Numbered from the stretch's first letter, positions 9,245-17,406 are shown. The stretch: 64,000 nucleotides of DNA from Actinopolyspora biskrensis (GCF_013408175.1 NZ_JACBYW010000004.1:443583-507582); one strand, 5' to 3'. Made by a program: numbers and translations. Notes: generated from the sequence alone by a model not told the origin.

Positions 9245-9853
9245 TTATTGTTCAGCTCGTGCTCCCGCCAGTGTGTAACTTCCGAGAGCAACGCAGAACA
9301 ACACCACGGCCAGCACAGCGGCGGTCATATCGGCCGCTCGCTCCACAGCAAAGGCCCACCAGGGATGCTCGGTGTAGCCTCCTGTGGTGCTGCTGCCGTG
9401 GGTGCCTAGCAGTAGGGTCAGCAGCACGTAGGGGAAGGCCGTGACCCAGCCGCGGGTGGCCCCTGCGAGCGTGGCTGTGGTCAGGGTCATGCCGGTGAGT
9501 CCGGCCAGGTTGCGCAGTCCGGCCAGTGCCAGCTCTGAGCTGTGCGTCCACAACGGCAGGCAGGCCAGCGCGGCCGGGAGCGCAGTCGCGGTCAGCAATC
9601 CGAGTCTGACCACACCTTGAGAGCGTGGGGCGGTGTCCCAGAGCCTGGTGGGCGGACGTAGGTACAGCGTGATCATGCAGGCCAGCAGCAGTGGGCTGAA
9701 CAGGCCCAGCGGCACGTGGAGCTGGCCGACGTTGGGCACCGGCACGGGCAGTCGGTCGGCGCCGAAGAGAGCGTTGACCAGCGCCACTGCTGCGCAGCCC
9801 GCGGTGTGCGGCAACCAGCGATGAGCCCGCAGCAGCAACCGGAGCGGGGTCAT
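9245..9853 (-). CDS. ABC transporter membrane subunit (small permease)
   Basis: A 202-residue integral membrane protein with about six hydrophobic helices (HTAGCAAVALVNALFGA, PLGLFSPLLLACMITLYL, LTATALPAALACLPLW, LTGMTLTTATLAGA, TAFPYVLLTLLLG, ADMTAAVLAVVLFCVALG). The ATG at 9853 overlaps the stop of the upstream permease by 4 bases (ATGA), so the two are translationally coupled. It is the last gene of a three-gene ABC operon and probably the second membrane partner of the ATPase. A longer overlapping frame runs antisense-like through the whole operon in this phase, but only this segment has coding character. The substrate is unknown. Confidence 0.75.
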   Translation of the reverse strand: MTPLRLLLRAHRWLPHTAGCAAVALVNALFGADRLPVPVPNVGQLHVPLGLFSPLLLACMITLYLRPPTRLWDTAPRSQGVVRLGLLTATALPAALACLPLWTHSSELALAGLRNLAGLTGMTLTTATLAGATRGWVTAFPYVLLTLLLGTHGSSTTGGYTEHPWWAFAVERAADMTAAVLAVVLFCVALGSYTLAGARAEQ

Positions 9854-11151
9854 GCGGGGAGTTCCGGCATCGGGGTGGTGCAGTCGTTGTTGGCCGGTAT
9901 CGCCTCGCGCACCCAGGCCTGTCGCACGTCCTGCGGAGCGCTCAGCAGTTGTTCGACCTCGCTTGTCCGGTTGGGTGGTGGGTTGAGCTGTTCGGTGTTC
10001 AGCTCGGGGTTGAGCCTGTGCAGTATCCAGGCCTGCAGCAAGGCGCGTGCTCGCATGCCCGGGTAGCGGCGATAGCTGAGGGCTTGGTGGTCGCCGGATG
10101 CGGTGGCGTTGGAGGACGGCCGGCGGGCGCATTCCGGGGGTCGGCTCACCGTTGGCACGGCCAGCTGCTCCAGCAGCTCCGTGTCGGGAGTGCCCGGATC
10201 GATGGCGCTGATGCGTGCCGAGCCGCCGGACCAGTCCAGACCTTTCTCGGCGTAGCTGTCGGCCGGGTTCAGTTCGGGGAACCGCTGCCGGTAGTCGTCG
10301 ACCACCCGCACCCACCGGTCCAGATCGGCGCTGTGGGCCGGCCACATGCACACCCGCGCCCCGTCGGGGCTCTGTCGGCAGATGCCCTGGTCGGGCTGAC
10401 GCATCGTGGTGAACTGGAAATGCCCCTCGGAGAAGAACTTGCCCGAGCCAAGCAGCGCCACCAACGCCAGCAGGCCGATCCGCCCGGCCAGTCGGGGCCT
10501 GCGCCAGCACAGCACCGCCGCGCAGGCGATGATCACCGCCACCAGCCACAGCCACTGACCGGCCAGGGTCACCAGCAACGGCTTCTGGGAGACGTCGCAG
10601 CACCGGACGTCGCGAATCACCAGGGCACGTACGTACTTGTTGTCGCTGATCGAACCGTAGGCCATCACCAGCCACAGCACGATGCCCACCGCGGGTGCGG
10701 CCAGGAACCGCGGCAGCACGTAGCCACCGGCCACGCCCGCGGCGACGCCCGCGACGAAGGCCGTTCCGGCCACCGCGAGATACGTCCACAACGGATGGCC
10801 GCCGCCCCGCATCGAGATGGACACGGCCAGCAGCATCACCGCCGAGCACAGCAGCGCCAGCACCAGGGCCGGCAACCCGGCCAACAGAAGATAGGCCAGC
10901 CCCGACCGAGGATAGCTGCGTTCCAGCACGTCGGCGCCGACACGACGCATCCGCGAGGCGTCCCAGGCCGCCACCGCCGCCACCAACGCCACCGGCCACA
11001 GCACCGCGGCACTCAGGTGCCCCGAGGCCATCGACCAGTCGCCGCTCCACAGTCCCTGCCGGTCCCGGGCCACCACCCAGGTGAAGACCAGCACCGGCAA
11101 CGCCGCCCACACCGCGGCGCTGCGCCGCACCGCGATCCACAGCACACTCAT
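9850..11151 (-). CDS. ABC transporter permease with large soluble C-terminal domain
   Basis: A 433-residue protein. The first 240 residues carry about seven hydrophobic segments (AAVWAALPVLVFTWVVA, LSAAVLWPVALVAAVAAW, LAYLLLAGLPALVLALL, AGTAFVAGVAAGVAGGYV, VGIVLWLVMAYG, WLWLVAVIIACAAVL, LLALVALLGSG). The last 190 residues are hydrophilic with four Cys (CRQSPD, VCMW, ECARR, NNDCTT), so they could be disulphide-bonded outside the cell. The ATG at 11151 overlaps the ATPase stop (ATGA). Such a soluble extension is uncommon in simple ABC-2-like exporters and may bind the cargo or a partner. Function beyond transport is not visible. Confidence 0.75.
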   Translation of the reverse strand: MSVLWIAVRRSAAVWAALPVLVFTWVVARDRQGLWSGDWSMASGHLSAAVLWPVALVAAVAAWDASRMRRVGADVLERSYPRSGLAYLLLAGLPALVLALLCSAVMLLAVSISMRGGGHPLWTYLAVAGTAFVAGVAAGVAGGYVLPRFLAAPAVGIVLWLVMAYGSISDNKYVRALVIRDVRCCDVSQKPLLVTLAGQWLWLVAVIIACAAVLCWRRPRLAGRIGLLALVALLGSGKFFSEGHFQFTTMRQPDQGICRQSPDGARVCMWPAHSADLDRWVRVVDDYRQRFPELNPADSYAEKGLDWSGGSARISAIDPGTPDTELLEQLAVPTVSRPPECARRPSSNATASGDHQALSYRRYPGMRARALLQAWILHRLNPELNTEQLNPPPNRTSEVEQLLSAPQDVRQAWVREAIPANNDCTTPMPELPA

Positions 11152-11885
11152 GTCGGCACCCCCACTCCCAGCAAGCGCTCGTACACTGCCTCCAGGCTGG
11201 AAGCGGTGGAAGTTTCCTCGCCGGTCAGCTCAGCCAACGTGGAATCGGCAACCACCCGTCCCTCGTCGAGTACCACCACCCGCTCGGCCACCGCGGCCAC
11301 GTCCTCGGTCAGGTGCGTACTCAACAGCACCGTGTGCTCGGCCCCCAGTTCGGTGATCACCTCGCGCAGCGCGTTGCGCTGACGCGGGTCCAGCCCCACC
11401 GTGGGCTCGTCCAGCAGCAGCACCGGGGGCTCGTTGACCAGCGCCTGCGCGATGCCGAGCCGACGCAGCATCCCGCCGGAGAGCTCGCCGACCTTCGACG
11501 TGGCTCGCTCTCCCAGCCCGGTCGCCTCCAGCGCTCGCTCCACAGCGGGACCACGTTCCCGTCGGGGCACCCGGCGCCACCAGGCCGACAGCGTCACGAA
11601 CTCCGCGACGGTCAACTGATCCGGTGCGGTGAACCGCTGTGGAAGGAACCCGATCGACTCCCGATACCGCCGCCGGTCCCGCACCGGATCCAAACCGTTC
11701 AACTCGACGCGCCCCCGCTGCGGGGACAACACGGTCGACAGCAACCCCAACAACGTGCTCTTGCCCGCCCCGTTCGGCCCCAGCAACGCCGTCACACCCA
11801 CCGGCAACGCCAGGTCCACGTCCCGCAGCGCGGTACGGCCACGATAATCATGCCGTACACCGTTGATCCGAAGAACCGTATTCAA
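11148..11885 (-). CDS. ABC transporter ATP-binding protein
   Basis: A 245-residue ABC ATPase with Walker A GPNGAGKST, Q-loop GFLPQR, signature LSGGM, Walker B VLLLDEPTVGLD and switch STHL. It resembles ABC-2/NatA-type exporter ATPases. I choose the TTG at 11885, preceded by GGTGG, because the conserved domain starts at VLRINGVRHDY; the frame is open further upstream but runs into the hairpin at 11939-11968. It is the first of three translationally coupled genes and lies 95 bases downstream of the secreted-protein gene. The repeated GGATTTTTGAA just before the start is AT-rich and could be an unwinding or ribosome-loading element. Confidence 0.85.
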   Translation of the reverse strand: MNTVLRINGVRHDYRGRTALRDVDLALPVGVTALLGPNGAGKSTLLGLLSTVLSPQRGRVELNGLDPVRDRRRYRESIGFLPQRFTAPDQLTVAEFVTLSAWWRRVPRRERGPAVERALEATGLGERATSKVGELSGGMLRRLGIAQALVNEPPVLLLDEPTVGLDPRQRNALREVITELGAEHTVLLSTHLTEDVAAVAERVVVLDEGRVVADSTLAELTGEETSTASSLEAVYERLLGVGVPT

Positions 11886-11938
11886 AAATCCACCTTCAAA
11901 AATCCACTGTGAACAGGCGGGGACTGTATCAGACAAAC

Positions 11939-11968
11939 GTGTGGCCCATGTCGAGGCATGGGCCACAC
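11939..11968 (-). terminator. Strong hairpin between secreted-protein gene and ABC operon
   Basis: A perfect 12-bp stem, GTGTGGCCCATG/CATGGGCCACAC with a 6-base loop, lies 11 bases after the stop of the secreted-protein gene and 54 bases before the ABC ATPase start. It may be a terminator, or an attenuator that lets a fraction of transcripts read into the transporter genes. Confidence 0.7.
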
Positions 11969-11979
11969 CTAACTCAAAT

Positions 11980-12402
11980 TCAGGCTGGGTGTCCTACGCC
12001 TCCATGTGCATCGAAGCCATGATCATTCCTGTATGTTTCTCCGACCATGAAGTAGTATTTTCCGGCTACCAAGTTGGTGTAGGCGTGGTCTCCTGGAAGC
12101 TGTTGCGAACATAGGTAATCGGCTGCACCGATCTTGTCGTCTGGTGCCCATCCGAGATTGTGCCAAAATTCTATTTGGACTGCATTCCATCCCTCGGTTG
12201 GGTAGTCATATTCACACCAGTTTACACGGACGCTGGAGTTTCCGGCGCCTTGTTCCCAGTAGCGAGATTCGAACCCAGTCGTAACATCATCCATCCGCCA
12301 GCCAAAACTGTCTGCTGCGCTTGCCCCCGAAAAAGCCAAAAAACTGGCAATGGATATTCCTAGTATTGACAAAACTCTCTTTGTTGGAGATGAAAACTGC
12401 AT
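11980..12402 (-). CDS. Secreted Trp/Tyr-rich protein upstream of ABC operon, unknown function
   Basis: A 140-residue exported protein that I do not recognise. The ATG at 12402 is chosen because CAGGAG lies just upstream and a Sec signal follows (PTKRVLSILGISIASFLAF, cut near SGASA-AD, about residue 33). The mature part of about 107 residues is rich in aromatics (GWRMDDV, SRYWEQG, IEFWHNLGWAPDDK, GKYYFMVGETYRN), has two Cys (NWCEYD, DYLCSQQ) that may pair, and ends in a His/Gly tail. Predicted secondary structure would be mainly beta. GC content is much lower than the neighbours, pointing to recent transfer. The adjacent ABC transporter may export, import or protect against it. Confidence 0.75.
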   Translation of the reverse strand: MQFSSPTKRVLSILGISIASFLAFSGASAADSFGWRMDDVTTGFESRYWEQGAGNSSVRVNWCEYDYPTEGWNAVQIEFWHNLGWAPDDKIGAADYLCSQQLPGDHAYTNLVAGKYYFMVGETYRNDHGFDAHGGVGHPA

Positions 12403-12639
12403 GATGGCTCCTGTGGTTTCTTGTGGATTGTCGCACTGAAGGTATAGGGGTTCTGCAGATAAGTCAACAGCTTTACTGTGTTCGCCGGGGGCAGTAAATA
12501 TCATACTGGTTTCCGGAAAACATCCAATTCGGAAATTTTTCCTTGTGATGTTGATCATTATTTTTTGCTCTTTTTGGTGGTTTGTGTTTTTGTCGCGAGT
12601 GCCCCGCGGTATCGGATTTCAATGGTGTTCATCGAGGGT

Positions 12640-12935
12640 TACGCAGGTGAGTTGAAACCGGAGCATCGTTGAGGCTGTGCCTCGTGCGGGGGTTTTGTGG
12701 CAGGTGAGAGCGGCGGCGAGCGTGAGGAATGCGGTGGGGATGTTTCCGCGGTCTTCGCAGTGAGGCCAGGGTGTCGGCAGCTGGATAACCGGGAGACGGT
12801 GCGTTCGACGCCCCGGCGGTGGTGTTCGAGCCTTGTCGAGGTGTCGGTGTCACGGCGGACGATGCGTGGGGTGATCGCGGGCACGTGTAGCCAGCGGCGC
12901 AGCCGTGGGTGCTCGGAGGAGCTTTGCCAGCGTTT
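12640..12935 (-). pseudogene. Frameshifted C-terminal remnant of an IS5-type transposase
   Basis: On the minus strand one frame reads LRRWLHVPAITPRIVRR and EHHRRGVERTVSRL, matching the conserved C-terminal DDE part of IS5-type transposases. After a shift another frame continues with IPTAFLTLAAALTCHK. The same motifs occur in the IS5 copy at 41211-42015 (LRRWLRTRNIVPRIAR, YRWRVERSFSWLL, FTGFLTLTAALTCYK). Only the last third is present and the reading frame is broken, so this is a dead fragment. It lies between the low-GC secreted-protein locus and purK and suggests how that locus arrived. Confidence 0.75.
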
Positions 12936-13142
12936 CACCCGTCCGGTCGGGAACGGCGCGGCCCGCGACTGGTAGGCACGCCGCTGGTGGTCGGCACCGT
13001 CTTGGCCGACCTGGATTTCGCCGTTCCGGTCGTCGGGATGACTGTTCGGCGGGAGGTAAAGTCCCGCTCCGGCCGTCAACCCCCGGAAGCCCCCGGTGAG
13101 CCGTTGCGCTCCCTCGGTGCGGGTTCGTTCACCCGGACCGGG

Positions 13143-13148
13143 TAAGGT
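13143..13148 (+). promoter_or_regulatory. -10 box of leaderless purK
   Basis: TAAGGT lies 9 bases before the GTG at 13158. No ribosome site exists, so purK is probably transcribed from its start codon. Confidence 0.5.
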
Positions 13149-13157
13149 ATCCGCTCT

Positions 13158-14342
13158 GTGGACCACCGCACCGCAACTCCCGTCGTCGGCATGGTCGGTG
13201 GTGGCCAGCTGGCGCGCATGACGCACCAGGCGGCCATCGGACTCGGCCAGTCGTTGAAGATACTGGCCGCCGCTCCCGGCGAGTCGGCGGCTCTCGTGGC
13301 GCCGAACGTGGAGATCGGTTCGCACACCGATCTGGCCGCCCTGCGCGCGTTCGCGAGCGGGTGCGACGCCGTCACGTTCGACCACGAGCACGTCCCCCCG
13401 GAGCATCTCCGGGCGCTCGCGGCCGAGGGGGTCGCCGTGCACCCGGGACCGGACGCGCTGCTGCACGCGCAGGACAAGCTCGTCATGCGCAACAAGCTCG
13501 CCGAGCTGGGACTTCCGGTGCCGCCGTTCGCCGAGGTGAACGGTGTCGGGGACGTCCTCGAGTTCGGGGCCGAGCACGGGTGGCCGTGCGTGCTCAAGGC
13601 CGCTCGCGGCGGTTACGACGGCAAGGGCGTCTGGGTGCTGAACACCCCCGACGGGGCGCACCGCACGGTCGGCGAGCTGCTGGAGGCCGGCACCCCGTTG
13701 ATGGTCGAGCAGAGCGTGGCGCTGCGCAGGGAACTCGCCGTGCTGGTCGCGCGTTCGCCGTTCGGCCAGGGCGCCGCCTGGCCGGTGGTGGAGACCGTTC
13801 AGTCGGACGGGGTCTGCGTGCAGGTGCTCGCACCGGCTCCGAACACCTCGGAGGAGCTCGGGCAGCGCGCCCAGAACATCGGGCTGCGCATCGCCGAGGA
13901 GCTGGGGGTCGTCGGGGTGCTCGCCGTCGAGCTGTTCGAGACCTCGGACGGGCTGGTGATCAACGAGCTGGCCATGCGGCCGCACAACTCCGGCCACTTC
14001 AGCATCGAGGGGGCGCGCACCTCGCAGTTCGAGCAGCACGTGCGGGCCGTGCTCGACTACCCGCTCGGCAGCACCGAGCTCACCGCGCCCGCCGTGGTGA
14101 TGGGCAACGTGCTCGCGGCCCCGACCGAGCCGAGGATGGGCCTGGACGAGCGGGTGCACCACCTGTTCGCCCGCTACCCGCACGCCAAGATCCACCTGTA
14201 CGGCAAGACCGAGCGTCCCGGGCGCAAGGTCGGGCACGTCAACGTGCTCGGCGACCGGATGGACGAGGCGCGCGAGCAGGCGCGGCTGGCCGCGCACTGG
14301 CTGGCGCACGCGGAGTGGCCCGACGGGTACTCGGTGCACTGA
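13158..14342 (+). CDS. purK: N5-carboxyaminoimidazole ribonucleotide synthase
   Basis: A 394-residue ATP-grasp enzyme that joins bicarbonate to aminoimidazole ribonucleotide (AIR) using ATP, the first half of the two-step AIR carboxylation in purine synthesis. The N-terminal motif GMVGGGQLARMTHQAA, the ATP-grasp lid region AARGGYDGKG (about residues 149-158), the metal-binding EL and NELAMRPHNSGH segments (about 273-284) and the C-terminal GKTERPGRKVGHVN are all characteristic. Length is normal. It works with purE, which here lies 1.5 kb downstream because a regulatory module is inserted between them. The GTG start is supported by the conserved N-terminus and the leaderless -10 box. Confidence 0.95.
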   Translation: MDHRTATPVVGMVGGGQLARMTHQAAIGLGQSLKILAAAPGESAALVAPNVEIGSHTDLAALRAFASGCDAVTFDHEHVPPEHLRALAAEGVAVHPGPDALLHAQDKLVMRNKLAELGLPVPPFAEVNGVGDVLEFGAEHGWPCVLKAARGGYDGKGVWVLNTPDGAHRTVGELLEAGTPLMVEQSVALRRELAVLVARSPFGQGAAWPVVETVQSDGVCVQVLAPAPNTSEELGQRAQNIGLRIAEELGVVGVLAVELFETSDGLVINELAMRPHNSGHFSIEGARTSQFEQHVRAVLDYPLGSTELTAPAVVMGNVLAAPTEPRMGLDERVHHLFARYPHAKIHLYGKTERPGRKVGHVNVLGDRMDEAREQARLAAHWLAHAEWPDGYSVH

Positions 14343-14423
14343 ACCGGGCGATCCTTCGCAGGTTCGGCGAACCCCGGCGGCGCCGGTGGCCGCGTCCACC
14401 GGCACGAGGGCACGCGCAGTCGC

Positions 14424-14624
14424 TCAACCGCGCTGCTTTCGCCGGAGTTCGCGGAGTGCTGCGGTGCCGTTGCGGAGGAGGTTGGCCAGGCCCGTCTCGG
14501 TGGCGACGAGTTCCACGCCCGAGCCCTGGCCGCCGAGCTCCTTTTCCACGACGTCGCCGCACACCGCGTAGCGGATCGGGCAGTCGTCCACCTCGACCCA
14601 GACTCCCGTGTCGATCCCGTTCAT
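14424..14624 (-). CDS. Small BldB-like conserved protein of an XRE/DUF397 module
   Basis: A 66-residue acidic protein starting at ATG 14624 after an AAAGGAG site. It contains WVEVDDCPIRYAVCGD and ends with ANLLRNGTAALRELRRK. The pattern of a beta-rich front and a final 'L-x-x-GT-x-ALRE' helix resembles the small BldB/AbaA-type partner encoded beside DUF397/WhiJ-like regulators in actinomycetes; this assignment is tentative. It is divergent from the XRE gene and shares a 129-base control region with a perfect palindrome, so it is probably controlled by that regulator. Confidence 0.65.
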   Translation of the reverse strand: MNGIDTGVWVEVDDCPIRYAVCGDVVEKELGGQGSGVELVATETGLANLLRNGTAALRELRRKQRG

Positions 14625-14646
14625 CACGGCTCCTTTCGTCGGTAGC

Positions 14647-14664
14647 TTGCTTGAATTCAAGCAA
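14647..14664. promoter_or_regulatory. 18-bp perfect palindrome, likely operator
   Basis: TTGCTTGAATTCAAGCAA is a perfect palindrome between the divergent small gene and the XRE regulator, 23 bases upstream of the ATG at 14624. A second palindrome, GTTGA-T-TCAAC, lies at 14666-14676. Both share the TTGA/TCAA core, as expected for binding sites of the neighbouring helix-turn-helix protein. Confidence 0.65.
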
Positions 14665-14752
14665 AGTTGATTCAACCGACACAAGAGAGTTCGCAGGGCC
14701 CGATCAGGTGAGAACGCGTGGGTGCGATGATCCCTCCTCAGGAGGTCCGCAG

Positions 14753-15616
14753 ATGATCACATCGTCATCTCCCGTTGCCGTCCGGTACTACCTCGCGCTT
14801 CGCCTGGGGCGACTTCGCGGCGAAGCGGGACTGACCAAGCAACAGGTAGCCAAACGTATCGGGCGCACGGGGCAGACCGTCGCCAATATCGAGAAAGCCG
14901 TCAACGCGCCGACTCAGAGCGACCTGGAGAAGTTGCTCGAGATCTACGAGGCTTCCGAGGATTTTTCCGAGTTGCGTGACCTGCTGCCTGTTGCGCGACG
15001 CAGCGTCCCGAGAAGCCAGGCTCCCGTGCCTGAGGACTACGACCTTCGGCTGAACCTGGAGGTCGGCATGGCGGAGCTGGACATCCTCAGCGGTTCGCTG
15101 GTGCCGGGGTTGCTGCAGGTTTCCGCTTATGCCGCCGCCGTTTTCCGGGCCAATCCGAACCTTTCCGACGAGGAGATCGAGCAGCTCGTTGCGGCCCGGA
15201 TGGTTCGAAAGAAGATCTTCACCAGGCGGGAGAGTCCCGTTCGGCTGCACGTGGTCGTGGACGAGAGCGTGCTGTACAGGTCTCGCGGCGGTGCTGCCGC
15301 GATGCGGGAGCAGCTCGACTACCTGCTGGACGTGGCTCGGACGCCCGAAGTGGACCTCCAAGTGCTCCCGCTGGACGCCGGGTCCTATCTCGGGGAGGGA
15401 ACGTCGTGGACGATCATGAACTTCCCCGAACCGCTGAGAGGACATCCCGGACTCGTCCATCTGGATCTGCTCGGTGAAGCTCGCTACGTCGACGACAGCC
15501 ACATGGTGGAGCAGTATCAGCGGGCGTGGCGGCACATCATGGCTACCGCGGCCTCACCGGAACGGTCCCTGGACATGATTCGGGAAGCGAGAGGAAAGTA
15601 TGTTCCCCGCAGCTGA
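14753..15616 (+). CDS. XRE-family regulator with DUF5753 (Scr1-type) domain
   Basis: A 287-residue regulator. Residues about 15-70 form a Cro/C1-type helix-turn-helix (LRGEAGLTKQQVAKRIG, GQTVANIEKAVNAPTQSDL). Residues about 100-275 are the DUF5753 domain, with IPGLLQ-like SLVPGLLQVSAYAAAVF, a VDESVLYR motif and EQLDYLLDVA. These proteins are paired with DUF397 partners in developmental or antibiotic-linked control loci of actinomycetes (WhiJ type). The ATG at 14753 follows TCAGGAGG. The last codons overlap the DUF397 gene by 17 bases, so the two are co-translated. The module interrupts the purK-purE pair. Confidence 0.9.
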   Translation: MITSSSPVAVRYYLALRLGRLRGEAGLTKQQVAKRIGRTGQTVANIEKAVNAPTQSDLEKLLEIYEASEDFSELRDLLPVARRSVPRSQAPVPEDYDLRLNLEVGMAELDILSGSLVPGLLQVSAYAAAVFRANPNLSDEEIEQLVAARMVRKKIFTRRESPVRLHVVVDESVLYRSRGGAAAMREQLDYLLDVARTPEVDLQVLPLDAGSYLGEGTSWTIMNFPEPLRGHPGLVHLDLLGEARYVDDSHMVEQYQRAWRHIMATAASPERSLDMIREARGKYVPRS

Positions 15617-15797
15617 GCAGCTGTTCCCGGAATGGCGCAAATCCAGTCACAGCGACCCGGAGCGCGACTGCGTCGAGGTGGCCGGGTCATCCGATGTGGT
15701 CGGTGTGCGGGACAGCAAGCAGGGTGCCGATTCGCCGGTGCTGGTGTTCGACCGGGAGCTGTGGCGGGACTTCCTGGCCGCGTTGCGGAGCGGCTGA
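15600..15797 (+). CDS. DUF397 domain protein
   Basis: A 65-residue DUF397 protein: FPEWRKSSHSDPERDCVEVA and VGVRDSKQGADSPVLVFD are the family signature, followed by WRDFLAALRSG. Known DUF397 proteins act as partners, often antagonists, of the XRE/DUF5753 protein encoded next to them. Its start overlaps the end of the XRE gene in a different frame, which indicates translational coupling. Confidence 0.9.
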   Translation: MFPAAEQLFPEWRKSSHSDPERDCVEVAGSSDVVGVRDSKQGADSPVLVFDRELWRDFLAALRSG

Positions 15798-15832
15798 ACT
15801 CCGGCCGTGGAATCGTGATCCCACCGGTGCTC

Positions 15833-15838
15833 TAGGCT
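15833..15838 (+). promoter_or_regulatory. Candidate -10 box upstream of purE
   Basis: TAGGCT lies 40 bases before the TTG of purE, so purE appears to have its own promoter after the inserted regulatory module. The same TAGGCT box is seen before genes at 31936 and 56775. Confidence 0.4.
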
Positions 15839-15878
15839 CTGCGGGTGAAGCGATCCAGCCGCGTATCGGGAGGAAGTC

Positions 15879-16418
15879 TTGGCGGAGTCCGGTGAACAGC
15901 GTGCCGGGGAACCACTGGTCGGCCTGGTCATGGGCAGCGACTCGGACTGGTCGGTGATGCGGGAGGCGGGTCAGACGCTGACCGAGTTCGACGTCCCCTA
16001 CGAGGTGGGGGTGTACTCGGCGCACCGCACTCCGCAGCGGATGCTGGACTACGCGCGCGGTGCGGCAGACCGCGGCATCAGGGTGATCATCGCGGGCGCC
16101 GGAGGGGCGGCGCACCTGCCCGGCATGGTCGCCTCGGCCACGGTGCTCCCCGTGATCGGTGTTCCCGTGCCGCTGAAGCACCTGGACGGCATGGACTCGC
16201 TGCTGTCGATCGTGCAGATGCCCGCGGGCATCCCGGTCGCGACCGTCTCGGTCGGCGGGGCGGGCAACGCGGGACTGCTCGCCGTGCGCACCCTCGCCGC
16301 GGACTCCGGTGAACTGGGCAGCAGGCTGCGCACCCGCATGGCCGAGTACCAGGACGGGCTGGAGAGCAAGGTGCTGGACAAGCACTCCGCGCTGCGGGAG
16401 CGGGCCGGGCAGGACTGA
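15879..16418 (+). CDS. purE: N5-carboxyaminoimidazole ribonucleotide mutase
   Basis: A 179-residue PurE class I enzyme that moves the carboxyl group made by PurK to form CAIR in purine synthesis. The substrate loop MGSDSDW (about residues 17-23), the SAHRTP motif (about 47-52) with the catalytic His, and the [11 protein letters not shown] segment are intact. The TTG at 15879 is preceded by GGGAGG at good spacing and fits the family N-terminus. It is downstream of, but not coupled to, the XRE/DUF397 module; together with purK it forms a split pair. Confidence 0.95.
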   Translation: MAESGEQRAGEPLVGLVMGSDSDWSVMREAGQTLTEFDVPYEVGVYSAHRTPQRMLDYARGAADRGIRVIIAGAGGAAHLPGMVASATVLPVIGVPVPLKHLDGMDSLLSIVQMPAGIPVATVSVGGAGNAGLLAVRTLAADSGELGSRLRTRMAEYQDGLESKVLDKHSALRERAGQD

Positions 16419-16421
16419 ACG

Positions 16422-16460
16422 CCGCCTGCGGCGGTGCGGCGCACCGCCTGCGGCGGTGCG
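16422..16460. terminator. Tandem GC-rich hairpins between convergent genes
   Basis: CCGCCTGCGGCGG occurs twice (16422-16434 and 16444-16456) with 9 bases between the copies. The second copy extends to a 9-bp stem, CGCACCGCC/GGCGGTGCG, with a 3-base loop. It lies just after the purE stop and before the convergent thioesterase gene and probably terminates transcription. Confidence 0.55.
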
Positions 16461-16535
16461 GCGGTGCGCTCGAACAGGCCGCCCTCTTGTCGGCGGGCCG
16501 TGCCGTCACCGGCCCGCCGAAGGGGAGCGGAGTGC

Positions 16536-17321
16536 TCAGCCGAGCTCGTTGACGAGCACGGCCTCCTGGGCGCTGCCCACCGGCCCGTGCGGGTCGAACA
16601 GCCGTGCGCGGGCCAGTCCGATACCGCTGGTCTCGACGTCGCGCCTGATCTCCATGCCGAGCCACTCGCCCGCGGGCCGCCGGTGCAGGTAGCAGGTGAT
16701 GTCGGTGTTGATCCACGGCCCGAACAGCTCGCCGACGGGGCTGGCCGCGCTGATGCAGTCCACGAGCGTGGCGGTGTGCACCAGCGGGGTGAGCGTCTCC
16801 CCCGGCAGCAGCGGCACGGGCATGCGCATCCACACCCTGCTGGCGTCGGGGCTGCTCTGGTCGTCGATCCAGCGGACGTCGACCACGTCGTGCACGCCCC
16901 AGCGCAGCCCCAGCTCGGGAGGAATCAGCGAGCCGTCCGCGATCCCCTCGGGACCGGGGAAGGGCGCCCCCGGATCGTTCGCGGGGCCGTCCAGTTCGGT
17001 GGTGCGCAGCGCCTGAACGGTGGCCCTGGTGTGGACCTCCCCGTCGCAGACGAGCTCGGCCTGGACCACCTGGAGTCTCTTGCCGGAGCGCAGCGTCGTC
17101 GTCGACACGGACACGTCGCGGCGGGGCACCGGACGCATCAGGTCGAAGGTCATCCTGGCGACGAACAGTTCGGGGTCGGCGAGGGCTCGTTCGGCGGCCC
17201 GGGCGAGCAACCCGGCGACGGGGCCGCCGCCGGTCAGCTCTCCCCACGGGTTTCCCGCCGCCTCGGTGGGCAGGAACCGATCTCCCGCGAACCGGAACAG
17301 CGTCTGGGTGGTATCGGACAC
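16536..17321 (-). CDS. Thioesterase family protein (double hot-dog, TesB-like)
   Basis: A 261-residue protein with the two-hot-dog layout of actinobacterial acyl-CoA thioesterase-like proteins. The N-terminal half has NPWGELTGGGPVAGLLARAAE and LFVARMTFDLMRPVPRRDV, the second has DCISAASPVGELFGPWINTD and ITCYLHRRPAGEWLGME. Such enzymes cleave acyl-CoA thioesters; the substrate is unknown. The GTG at 17321 is preceded by a TAGCAT box 6 bases away and no ribosome site, so it is probably leaderless. It is convergent with purE and stands alone. Confidence 0.8.
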   Translation of the reverse strand: MSDTTQTLFRFAGDRFLPTEAAGNPWGELTGGGPVAGLLARAAERALADPELFVARMTFDLMRPVPRRDVSVSTTTLRSGKRLQVVQAELVCDGEVHTRATVQALRTTELDGPANDPGAPFPGPEGIADGSLIPPELGLRWGVHDVVDVRWIDDQSSPDASRVWMRMPVPLLPGETLTPLVHTATLVDCISAASPVGELFGPWINTDITCYLHRRPAGEWLGMEIRRDVETSGIGLARARLFDPHGPVGSAQEAVLVNELG

Positions 17322-17406
17322 ACCAAGATGCTACTTGCGAGTAAAGAAAATTGCGAGACGGGATGGGTTCGTTTTTGCCGGGCGCCGGGCGGGCCGACGC
17401 CCGCCG

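Noticed and set aside
9245-11140. 631-residue minus-strand ORF across the ABC permease genes
   Set aside because: Only its last 202 codons are coding (the small permease). The rest is the wrong frame of the upstream permease.
12639-14405. 588-residue ORF antisense to purK
   Set aside because: It is a shadow of purK codon bias; its only real part is the end that overlaps the IS5 remnant, which is reported separately.
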